NCBI RefSeq assembly: GCF_000341285.1
Contig: NW_005178459.1
Coordinates: 124,001-188,000 of the forward strand
Reading direction: 5' to 3'
From: Galdieria sulphuraria
Taxonomy: Eukaryota; Rhodophyta; Bangiophyceae; Galdieriales; Galdieriaceae
DNA length: 64,000 nucleotides
This document shows positions 25,734 to 35,623 of the stretch, piece by piece. Below the pieces are notes generated by a model. It ran no database searches and was not told where the DNA came from. It saw only the letters and a program-made list of their open reading frames with translations. The position numbers and the translations under genes were made by a program. Numbering within the stretch: the first letter of the stretch is position 1; the number at the start of each line of letters is the position of its first letter.

Positions 25734-26543
25734 TCAAAAACGTTCGTTCAGTCTAGCTGCAATGGTCCGAAGTTTATTGTGTATTTTTCCAGGTGGAGAA
25801 CCTAAACATTAAGCAAAGTCAAAAAAGTTGCATCTTGATAATTGAAAATGAAATACCGAGAATAAGACTGACGACGGCATTCTTTGCAAACTGAATGTTC
25901 TGATATGAGCCTAATATATGCACTCTAGTATCAGTCAATACTATTCGAGTCTTTGTTGCATTCTCTATTGTAAACTTCATTCTTCCATCTTTTCCAGCAA
26001 CTCTACCAATAGCTCGAGAGTGGTGGTCTCCGTGTAGAGGTTTCACATCACGAATTTCAAACGTATCCAGAAACAAGTCGTCCAAACGAATCAACGCCAA
26101 GGCATCGGAAACTTGAAATCCAACAAGGAATGCCCGAACAAACTCTTCTCCTTTTTGGAGAGCTCCATAGTCGTCGGTTTCTGGGCCGTTCTATTTTAAA
26201 CACGAATCAGTAGAGACTCCTAAACAAGTTTCAACATAGCAGTTACCTTGAGTTCCACCATTCTTGACTTCAAATTCATTCTGACTTGTAGTTTGAGATG
26301 CTTCACTAAAGGCTCATATATCTTTAACCAAGACTGTTTCAATGGAGTATATCGATTGGCAGGCACTGGAATTTTGCGTATTTCTGGTTGTTCAGTCTAT
26401 GCAAACAATATAAGAAAAAAAATCAAAAGAGAGAAATACATCTTCCTCACAGCTATTCTATTACGTTCCTTTATAGGGGGAAACTTGGGTTTATAAACAG
26501 TTTTGCTGTTGTTCGTTAGTTTCTCAGCCATGATGGACGACAT
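25734..26543 (-). CDS. PNO1: PNO1/DIM2, KH-domain 40S ribosome assembly factor
   Basis: Four exons (26543-26451, 26396-26247, 26190-25857, 25801-25734) give 214 residues. PNO1 partners NOB1 in late 18S rRNA processing. The body is extremely conserved: [20 protein letters not shown], then [20 protein letters not shown], then [13 protein letters not shown]-type residues. [16 protein letters not shown] and a terminal RLNERF are created by the last splice. The ATG at 26543 is chosen because the upstream in-frame codon at 26648 is TTG. The short N-terminal tail is the only variable part. It is divergent from the dynamin gene, 133 bases away. Confidence 0.95.
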
Positions 26544-26676
26544 GCAGTTGCGCTCGTTTGGACGATAATCACCGTTTGCTCGCACAACTTCAATTGTTGA
26601 GAATTTTAACCCTTTAGGAAAATTTTTTGGGTTTGGTTTGACAGCCAAACGTGCTCTTTGAAAATATAGCTATTCT

Positions 26677-29574
26677 ATGGAGAAGCTCATTCCTGCAGTT
26701 AATAAGCTACAAGATGTATTTGGACAGCTGGGACTTGACTCTCCTGTTGACTTGCCCCAAATAATGGTGGTTGGAAGCCAGAGTTCTGGAAAGTCTTCTG
26801 TGTTGGAAGCCTTTGTGGGAAGGGACTTTCTTCCTAGGGGTTCCGGAATTGTGACAAGGAGGCCAACTATTGTTCAAATGATACAAACAAAACCTGATAA
26901 GCTAAAGGGGGAACAAGAAGAAGTGGATAAAACAGTTGAGAAAAAGGGTAAACAGCAAGAAGACGAAACAGGAAAGGACACTGTAAGTTTGGTTTTCGTT
27001 CCAAAAACATGTTTTATGCATTCATCTTGTGTTAGAAATATGGTGACGAATGGGTAGAGTTTTTACATATCCCTAATAAGCGCTTTTATGATTTTGAGCA
27101 AGTTCGACAAGAGATTGAAGCTGAAACTGACCGTACAACCGGAAAGAACAAAGGAATTTCCCCAAAACCAATCAACTTGAAAGTTTATTCTCCCAACGTT
27201 GTTGACCTTACAGTGGTGGACCTTCCCGGTTTGACAAAGGTTCTTTACTTTATGGTTCTTGTAGCCAGCTGTACTAAAGAGCAGTATGATAGGTTCCCGT
27301 GGGAGATCAACCTGATGATATCGAGAAACTGATTCGGGCTATGATTATGTCATATATTGAAAGACCCAACGCTATTGTTCTAGCAGTTCATCCCGCGAAT
27401 GCTGATTTGGCTACCTCCGATGCGCTGCAAATGGCAAAGGTTGGGTTATTATCAAACCTTACTATTTTCTTTTTGCTTAACAACTTATTATTGGTAGAGT
27501 GTGGACCCCGAAGGTGATCGTACTATTGGTGTTATTACAAAGCTCGACTTGATGGACAAAGGAACCGATGCTTTAGAGTGGCTGCAAGGAAAAGTATACA
27601 AATTGAAGAGAGGATATGTAGGCGTTGTGAACCGATCACAAGCAGATATCAATTCGCACAAAACAATTCAAGAGGTGAGATAGATATGTTTCCTGTTTTT
27701 TTCAGTTAATTCATATTCTTGCTTTGTTTCGAGTATAGGCTAGAGAAGCTGAGAAACGGTTCTTTAAAGAACATCCAGTTTATAAGAATTTTGCGGACCA
27801 AATGGGTTCAGAATATTTAGCAAAGAAACTTTCAGGATTGTTGATGGACCATATACGCAAATGTCTTCCGGATTTACGAACCAAAATCAACTCTCAGTTA
27901 AAGGAGAAACAGAAGGAGTTGTTGAAATTGGGTAAGTGAATGCGCTAAACTTTTCTATTACTCCTTTTAATATGCTTCCACATGTCAGGTTCTGCCCTTG
28001 GAGATAATGAAGATATTGGAGCTGCATTACTCAGTATAATCAATCACTATGCAATGGAATTTAATCAAGCTTTAGAAGGAAAAGCACATGAAGTGATTTC
28101 CGCAACTGAATTATATGGTGGTGCTAGGTAATTTTTATTGAAAACTATTTGCAAAAGACTCACTATTCTTGAAAGAATCAATTATATATTTCATGATATT
28201 TATGCTAAAGAGCTGGACAAAATGGATCCTTTTGAAGACTTGACTTTGGATGATATGAGAACAGCTATTCGGAATGCAACTGTTTGTATTCGCTTTAAGA
28301 TCCTAAAAGTATATCTTGCTTACTTTTTATGAAGGGACACCGTTCTTCGTTATTCATTCCAGAATACGGCTTTGATTTACTTATTAAGAAGCAAATAGAA
28401 AAGTTCAATTTACCTGCCCAGACTTGTGTAGATTTGGTATATAATGAACTGCAAAGACTAGCAGTTGCTTTAGACCATGATGACTTGGCAAGATTTGAAC
28501 GTTTGGAATCACGTTTGGGTGAAGTGACAGGAGACTTGCTGAGACGACTCAAAGAGCCAACCTCTCAAGTGGTTTGTGTCACTATTGGCAGTATAACAGT
28601 CACGAACTGACGAGAGTTCTTAATAGGTTGCCGATTTAGTGGATATGGAGATTTCCTATATCAATACTCGTCATCCAGATTTTATTGGAGGCAATCGAGC
28701 CATGACAAAACTATTTCGTTCCATGCAAGCAGCAGAAGAGCGACAACGTGCTGCAGCTGCTGCTGCTCAGGGTCAACCGCAAAATATGCCACAAGGAAGT
28801 GGATATCCGCCCAATTCTTCACAACAGTCTCCACCACAAGGTTCTCCTACTGGACCTGGAGGAAGAGGTCTTCCACCACCTAATCAACAACAGCAACCAC
28901 AGACAACGGGTCGTCCTTCCTTTCAGGGACCGCGTCCACAGCAAAATGCTACTGGAAGTGGTCCTCAATCAGCACAACCACAGCAAGCTACTAATCAACC
29001 TTATAACTACTATAGTGGACAACCCAACAATAATGCTACCGAAGAAAATGCTGTGGATGAGCAAGATAAGAAGCTTGAAGATGGAGCTGATGATATTAGC
29101 TTGTATAATGTTCCAGAGCACATAAAGGTAAGAAGAATGTTGTTCTATTTGAGATCGTTGGTTTTGCTAACTATACAATAAATAGGCTGGAAATGGCCGT
29201 CCATTGAATGAAAGAGAACATATGGAAATCGAAATGATACGGACTTTGTTACAAAGCTATTTTGATGTGGTCCGAAAGAATTTGCAAGATTATGTGCCCA
29301 AAGCCATTATGAAATTCTTAGTTCTCAAAGTGAGTCTATCAAGTTGGTTCTCGTACCAAGTTTTTTTTGCTAATTTTTGTATATCAAGTTCCGAGATGAG
29401 TTACATAGTGAATTGGTGACGAGCTTATACAAGGAAGATAATCCAGATGAACTTTTACAAGAGTCTTCGGAAACTACCGAAAGACGCAAGGAATTGAGAA
29501 AGATGATTTCTATCCTCAAACGAGCCAGTCAAGTAATCAATGAAGTGAGAGAATCGGAGAATGCTGAATCATAA
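26677..29574 (+). CDS. DNM1: Dynamin-related GTPase, DNM1/DRP3 type
   Basis: Eleven exons encode about 777 residues. The GTPase domain has [25 protein letters not shown] (G1), TRRPT (G2), VVDLPGLTK (G3) and [11 protein letters not shown] (G4). The stalk follows ([36 protein letters not shown]). A Gln/Pro-rich insert of about 110 residues, corresponding to the variable B region, precedes the C-terminal GTPase effector domain ([25 protein letters not shown]). There is no PH domain and no long N-terminal leader. It therefore fits the mitochondrial/peroxisomal division dynamin rather than the chloroplast-division DRP5B/Dnm2 class (inference from architecture). Confidence 0.93.
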
Positions 29575-29644
29575 AGATATTTGAGTAACATCTGTAAAGT
29601 TTTGTGGTTTTATATAAACAAGAAAAACTCAATTTGCTAGTTAA

Positions 29645-30830
29645 CTAATGTTTCTTCCCCTTTTTGTTTAGAGCTTCTTCCGGATTCACTTCGCCATGTC
29701 TTAATACCGATAAAGGTGCAGGTTCGTCTCCGTGCTTGGTGTATAGCAGGTTGGCTTTCAAATGATTAACATCTCGATGATTTGCTTCGTCTGCCCTTAC
29801 TGCCAATACTACATCTCTTAAACGTGCATCGCTATCCAACTGCCAATAATCGATAGCAATCTGTGGGGCCTATTATGTCTTCAGGTCACTCATTCCGTAA
29901 TAAATCTTTCAAACACTACTTACAGGAATATTGGCATGCAAACCACTATCAATTCCTTTTAGATATTCGGTATAGGATATGATTGCTTCTTCTTCCAAAT
30001 AACCAACAATACGATGAGCAGTTTTCGGAGACCTAGTAATCTCATTCACAGCGAAAATCGCTCAGAGCAAAACACAACTTACAATATATAAATCATGGTA
30101 TAAAAGGCAAAGAAGCCACCTTGTGTAATGAGCACTAACAAACGCTCAAAATAATTTGGCTTTGCAATGGACATAAATGTCACTAGATGCATTCTTTCAT
30201 TCTCCGCTTCATCTAAAAGTACTCGTATCCAACCTCCTGAAGGTGCGAATCTTCTAAGGCATCGAAAGTGTGTCAGCATACCGCCTACCATTCCAGGCAC
30301 AGCTGCTACAGTTTCTAATACAACAGCTCGGTGCCCATATCGCTTTTGGAAAAAAGCGTCGGCAAAGAATCTCAAAAATTTCACGATTCCCAAGGCGACT
30401 CTGTCTCTAAAGTCCAACGGAGTATGATGCCTTTGAAGGTCTATGCTCAGATTGGGTTTGTAAGTGTGTTCTGGAAGAAAACTTCTCCACTAGCAATATC
30501 CAAGTTTAAAGAACAGAGACATCATAAACATAGTCGAGTTCTTACCTTCCAAGGATATTTGGGATCCCTTTTATCCAAATTTTCTACTACAGGCTGATAC
30601 GGTGTTATGGGCTCCTCAACTTGAGACCCCTGCTGTGTTTTCTGTTCTGAATATGAACGACTCCAAAGTGGATACGAGGCTCTCTGTATATCTTTGATAC
30701 CCTTCTGGATACTTGTCCACTGCACAGGAGTATAAACTTTATAATACTTTATCGCAGAATAATTTGCATTTTGTGACAAAATATTTCTTCCAAACGGTGC
30801 AATACGTTTCACGAGTTGACGAAACAACAT
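29645..30830 (-). CDS. AOX1: Mitochondrial alternative oxidase
   Basis: This is the cyanide-insensitive ubiquinol oxidase of the inner mitochondrial membrane. All di-iron ligand motifs are present in order: [50 protein letters not shown] and [17 protein letters not shown]. Two membrane-embedded helices lie between them. The gene has at least three introns. The ATG at 30830 ([16 protein letters not shown]) gives a good mitochondrial presequence. A further in-frame ATG at 31028 would add 66 residues of hydrophobic and basic sequence that look less like a leader. I see no clear plant-type regulatory Cys near the N-terminus. The stop converges on the dynamin stop with 70 bases between them. Confidence 0.92.
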
Positions 30831-31499
30831 TTCAATAACAATCGCTAAATGGAAAATAGAAATTGTTTTAAAGGTAAATTTGTGTGTAAGTTGTGACATG
30901 AGAAGATGAATTGGACGAGTGGATATTTTCAGTACTCTTCTTACGAGTGTTGTTTTGTTTTCCATGTGGAGTTTCCTTTTCCAATAGAATATGCTTATTT
31001 GAAAGCAGCTTTCAGTAGAGACAGCCATCTGTCATAATAGTTATCAAACATACCTGGAACTCTTCCCTCCTGGAATAGGTTGAGTGAATTTTTGAATGGA
31101 ATTTTCTGAGTCTCTAGTTGTACTGTTAGAAAGCAAGTATGGTCTCCAAACGATTGTCGTCCATTTGACGATAACTTTTGTCATCTGGTAGATAGTCTTG
31201 TCTAAAAGAGAGACTTGAAGCTTGTTTGTCACAAGTAGAAGAAAATGATTGAATTGGAGTTCATTTTTGTTGTGTCGAAATCCAAATTTGTTGTCTTTAT
31301 ATGAAAATAGCTTTCGATTGCAACAACTGTGAAGTCGTAAAAAGAAAGTGATTCTTGCTTCCATAAACAACCATTTTAGCCAATTAACTAATTAGAATGT
31401 CAATTGACGTTGCCATATAAAGTGAAAAGAGTAAAGAACAAGTTGTTTCATAGACTTTCAGGGAACATAAGGATACAAATAAGTCTTCGCACACAACAT
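30831..31499. other. Region between AOX and GcvH with an unconfirmed open frame
   Basis: A minus-strand frame at 31044-31364 starts with ATG and encodes 106 basic residues with no recognisable motif, and it stops just before the upstream AOX start candidate. It may be chance or an unusual upstream exon. Nothing else is visible in this stretch. Confidence 0.4.
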
Positions 31500-32124
31500 T
31501 TAATGACTTGATTTCTCTTGAGTTGTTTCAAGGTATGCTACTTCATCCATCAACTGATCTAGTTCTTTAGGATTTTGAATCTACAATAAAAATGATCAAT
31601 TTATAGCAATAGATGATCCGATGGGATATTTGTTACGCACCTTGAGTTTGATTAACCATCCTTCACCTAAACTATCTTTGTTTATCAAAGAAGGATCTTC
31701 TTGTAGCTTGCTATTGATATCTAAGACTTGCCCAGATACGGGAGAGTACACATCACTTGCAGCCTATATAGTGATAGAATATTGATCAAATAGAATTCGT
31801 CTCTTAGTTTGCTACCTTGACAGATTCGACAGCTCCAAAGGTCGATTTTGCTTCTAAATCAAGTCCTTTTTCAGGCAAGTCGACATAAACAACCTCACCC
31901 AACTCTTCTGCTGCGTGCTTTGAAATGCCCACAGTTCCAACATTGTCTTCCACTTTAATCCACTCGTGAGTCGTTGCGTATTTGCGATTGCCAGAACCTC
32001 AATAAACTTTACTAAAAGTGATCCTGCTCAAAATAAGAAACTTACTAAAGTTTCTATATGTTTGGAGTATACGTGAAGGGTGTCTTAGTGACCACCCTTT
32101 GGAACACAACGTGTATCGTAACAT
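31500..32124 (-). CDS. GCSH: Glycine cleavage system H protein, mitochondrial
   Basis: Four small exons (32124-32046, 31997-31816, 31763-31641, 31580-31500) give 154 residues; none is long enough to stand out as an ORF. After a mitochondrial leader ([20 protein letters not shown]) the protein reads [20 protein letters not shown], then GEVVYVDLP. The lipoylation motif is [16 protein letters not shown], with the lipoyl-lysine in ESVKAAS, spanning the exon 2/3 junction. LNINSKL-type turns and [13 protein letters not shown] then complete the lipoyl fold. It shuttles the aminomethyl group between P, T and L proteins in glycine decarboxylation and photorespiration. It is divergent from glutathione synthetase, with about 195 bases between the starts. 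Confidence 0.95.
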
Positions 32125-32318
32125 ACCCTAAACATAGATTTGGTCAAAATACTGTCGATTACAATATTATATACAGTTCTTTCAAGATAATCTCTTAATT
32201 GGAAGAAATATAAACGTCTACTTACAGAACTCTTTTCCCAAAACAAGGACATCATCTGAATTTTCTTCTTCCAAAAACACAATTCTCTTTTCAATTGTAT
32301 ATTGAGAATTGCAGTGGG

Positions 32319-33782
32319 ATGGACTCGAAAGCTTTGGAAGAAATCGTATCAACAGCAATATCTTATTTATCAGTCCATGGCTCGGTTATGAACGATACTA
32401 AGGAAAAGAACTCTAAACTTGTGCATTCTCCTTTTGCATTATTTCCTTCCGTTGTTCCAAAAGATTGTTTCGAACTAGCCTGCAAGTTAGCACCAGTGTT
32501 CAACTTATTAGCTTTTCGACTATCCAACTGTCCCGAATATCTACTAAAGTAAGTACAGTTGATTTATTGTGTGTAGATCACTCATAACTTGTCAAGACAC
32601 TTGGAAGCTCTAACAACTATTGACGAATTCAGTGGCAAACTTGTACTGCTTTATAAAGAAACAGTTCAGCACTTTGGAAGACAGCCACAACCCTATCAAT
32701 TGGGTATCTTGCGTTCTGACTATTTCATCGATGTCTTAAAAGAAAAATCAACTCTAAAACAAATAGAACTGAATACTATCGCTTCCTCATTCGCGGCACT
32801 AGGGCAAAGAGTAGCAGAGTGGCATCAGGTGGCTCGTTCACTATTCGATAAGAGTCAAGCCAATGATGGAGAACTACCTCCTATTAGAAACGTCCAAAAT
32901 TTTGTTGAAGCTATGAAGGAAGCGCATACTATATATGATGATGCGGAAAGTAGGATCTTATTTGTCGTGCAACCCAATGAGCGGAATACATATGATCAAG
33001 AAATGATACGATGGGAACTTTGGAAACAGTTCGGTATTAAAAGTTTGAGAAGAACTTTGAGGGAAATAGAAGAACAAGTTGATCACTCGAGGCTTCCGGA
33101 GAAACTCATACTGGTTTCTTGCAATGAGAGAATTCCTATTTCAGTTGTATATTTCCGAGCAGGATATTCACCAGATGATTATCCATCAGAACAAGAATGG
33201 AATGCTAGAAAAATAATTGAATGGAGCGATTCCATTAAGTGCCCCTCCTTAGGTTTGCATTTGGTTGGAATGAAGAAGATACAGCAAGTCCTAAGTGAAC
33301 CTGGAGAAGTCGAACAGTTTTTACAAGATAGGCCTGAAGATGCCGCACTTGTTCGGTCTTGTTTTGCCGAACAACATAGTATGGAACCTTCTGTTCAACA
33401 ATTTGCAGTAGAATTGGCACAAGCGCATCCCAATGACTATGTGTTGAAGCCCCAAAGAGAAGGAGGCGGTAACAATTTATATGGAGATAGAATGCTACAG
33501 CTAATTAATCGAGCTTCCAAAGAAGAACTGAGTGGCTATGTTTTGATGAAATTGTTAAGACCGAAAGACTATTCCAATTATTTGGTTCGAAATGGAGTTG
33601 CCTCATTTGGAAAATGTATTAGTGAATTAGGCATATTTGGAATATTTCTTTCTTCCGATGATAACGAATTGATAATCAATCGATCGATGGGACATTTGTT
33701 AAGAACCAAATGGACTCGACAAGAAGATGGTGGCGTTGCAGCTGGAAATGCCTTTTTAGATAGTCCACTTTTAACTAGCTAA
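32319..33782 (+). CDS. GSS: Glutathione synthetase, eukaryotic type
   Basis: Two exons (32319-32548 and 32597-33782) give 471 residues, the usual length for eukaryotic glutathione synthetase. It joins gamma-glutamylcysteine and glycine. Motifs include LGILRSDYFID, VQPNERNTYDQEMI, ISVVYFRAGYSPDDYP and the glycine-rich ATP-grasp lid with YVLKPQREGGGNNLYG. The tail (TKWTRQEDGGVAAGNAFLDSPLL) matches the family C-terminus. The splice uses the phase-2 acceptor at 32596; a nearer AG at about 32580 would give an early stop. The stop codon TAA (33780-33782) is followed after one base by the ATG of the TraB gene. Confidence 0.94.
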
Positions 33783-33783
33783 T

Positions 33784-34913
33784 ATGCCTTGTTTCATATG
33801 CACGTTTGCTAAAATAACAACTAGTCTCACAATATTGCTTCCTAGAGGACTTGGAATAGCGAAGAAACAAAAGTGGGGAACTCAGCGTTACTTTACTGAG
33901 CGAACTCTCACTTGCCGCCACTCTCGAACCAAGTACACCACCAGTCAACGAGTTTGTACTTTGTGTTTTTACAGACATAAAAGTGAGAGTGTTGAACCAA
34001 GTGTGACTCTTCCAAATCCTATCATACTCCGGAACAACGACAAAACCATACACTTGTTAGGCACAGCTCATATTTCAGAAACAAGTGCTTGCGAAGTACG
34101 CAAACTGATAAGAAGAGTACAACCACAGCAGGTACATAGCCTAAATAATAATTACATAGTGAAGAATAAAGAAGACAACCTTGTCTAGGTAGTTGTAGAA
34201 CTGGATGCTGACAGAGCTAGGAGGCTGAGAGAGTCTCCCTCAGAAGAAAGCAATCTTCGCGACTTTTTCCAAATGTTTCTGCAAAAGGAAGTGCCAGTTT
34301 CTGCCAGACTTTTCGAAATTTCCATTCGCACGACGTATTCTTTGTTGCGAAAAGCAGGTTTCGTTCCAGGACTCGAGTTTCTAGCTGCAGTTGATGAAGC
34401 TCAAAGAATTCGAGCTCAAGTAGTATATGGAGATAGACACTTCAAAGATACCATAAAAAGAGTCGGAAGGGAGTTGGAAGGAAAACGACTCTCCTTATTA
34501 AGACAACTTTTCCACCTTGAAGCTCCAGAAGTAGAGCATATTTTTAAGGATACTGGTGGTTTGCAAGGTTCAGTTGAGAAACTTTTGGACAGAAGGAATG
34601 TACAGTTATTAGTGCAGTTCATGAGAAAGGCAGTCCCACCACTAGCTCAGGTATTATTAGATGAAAGGGACTTGTATCTTTCAAGGGCACTCAAGTCACA
34701 ACCTGGTCCTCAAGTAGTTGGCGTAGTAAGTTAGTTTTCAATTTGCAATATATTAAGTAACTGTTTTCTGTAAGGTTGGTATGGTGCGTATTTAGTTTGT
34801 TCCGTAAGAAATACGTTTTGAAATTGAGATAGGCTCATCTAGAAGGCATTGAGAGGAACTGGCACCTGGACTTGGAAGCTATCCAGAAAGCGATCGATGA
34901 AATAGAAAAGTAA
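33784..34913 (+). CDS. TraB-family protein (TRABD-like)
   Basis: Four exons (33784-34131, 34189-34725, 34775-34783, 34833-34913) give 324 residues. TraB-domain motifs are present: IHLLGTAHISETSACEVR, VVVELDADRARRL, AQVVYGDRHFKDTIKR, LDERDLYLSRAL and VVGVVGMAHLEGIERNW. The last motif requires the 9-nt third exon (Val-Gly-Met). Animal TRABD and plant homologues match this end closely. The first ~85 residues are basic and Thr/Arg-rich and may be an organelle leader. The biochemical function of the family is uncertain; relatives act at mitochondria or in membrane signalling. No other in-frame Met exists before exon 2, so the start directly behind the glutathione synthetase stop seems forced. Confidence 0.9.
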
Positions 34914-34998
34914 TCCATATTTGTTGTTATCGACTGTACAATATCCATAACACTAGGAGAGCTACAATTGAAGATCATTTTCTTCTATTGCTTGCACC

Positions 34999-35595
34999 TC
35001 AAAAGATCGCATATTTCCTTTTGGCACGGCAACGCAAGTACAAATGCTTTTTGCTCTCCTCTGCCTCTTCCATCCACTCATCGTACAAGATTTTGGCAAG
35101 TCCTTCATTGTTATGAAGGTCCATAATCTCTCTAGCGAGTCGTTCGGTTGTTGACTCCTCCAACCTATTCCTAGTAGCTTCCCTACACAATTGCTAAGTG
35201 ATTCCTTCCCAAAACTCATATCAGTTCAACTCTACCAAATAAAATCTGCTGCCTTAGTCCACTGTTGTGTTTCAGTTAACGTGGCAGGTATAGGTATGAA
35301 CTTCTTTTTGACTTTGAAGTCTTTGGTTCCAAGCGGAGGCGTGATTCTAAAAAAAGCTTCGTGAACGAACTTTAACGGACTATGCATAAAAATCAACGAC
35401 CCAATTTTATCATAATAAATATAACCAAACTTACTTCTCCACTTTGGCCTCACTTTTGAGCAACTCTAAACAATCGTCCACCATCTTGCGAGTTTCCTTT
35501 CTACTTGCTACCAACTCACCATCTATCCTCATCATAGACTTTGATATTTTACTTAAAATAGGATCAGTCGCAGCCAAGGTGGAAGCAACAGGCAT
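34999..35595 (-). CDS. Uncharacterised 151-residue protein
   Basis: Three exons (35595-35435, 35346-35236, 35182-34999) splice in matching phases to 151 residues. The N-terminal part (MPVASTLAATDPILSKISKS, then RKMVDDCLELLKSEAKVEK) is helical. The middle is rich in Lys and Pro (KDFKVKKKFIPIPATL), and the last 60 residues form a charged helix (TTERLAREIMDLHNNEG, then DEWMEEAEESKKH). There is no membrane span. I do not recognise a family. Reading the two last exons in phase gives the only long stop-free tail, which supports the model. It follows the MiaB gene on the same strand, 28 bases from that gene's stop. Confidence 0.6.
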
Positions 35596-35623
35596 AGCAA
35601 ATAAAGTCTTTATTATTCTCCAA

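Noticed and set aside
30830-31028. Longer AOX N-terminus from the ATG at 31028
   Set aside because: The added 66 residues are hydrophobic and unlike a presequence, whereas the ATG at 30830 gives a normal mitochondrial leader.
31044-31364. Minus-strand 106-residue frame upstream of AOX
   Set aside because: No recognisable content; joining it to AOX would need an intron of about 25 nt, shorter than any other here.
32549-32596. Nearer splice acceptor at about 32580 in glutathione synthetase
   Set aside because: It shifts the frame into an early stop, whereas the acceptor at 32596 keeps the conserved reading frame.
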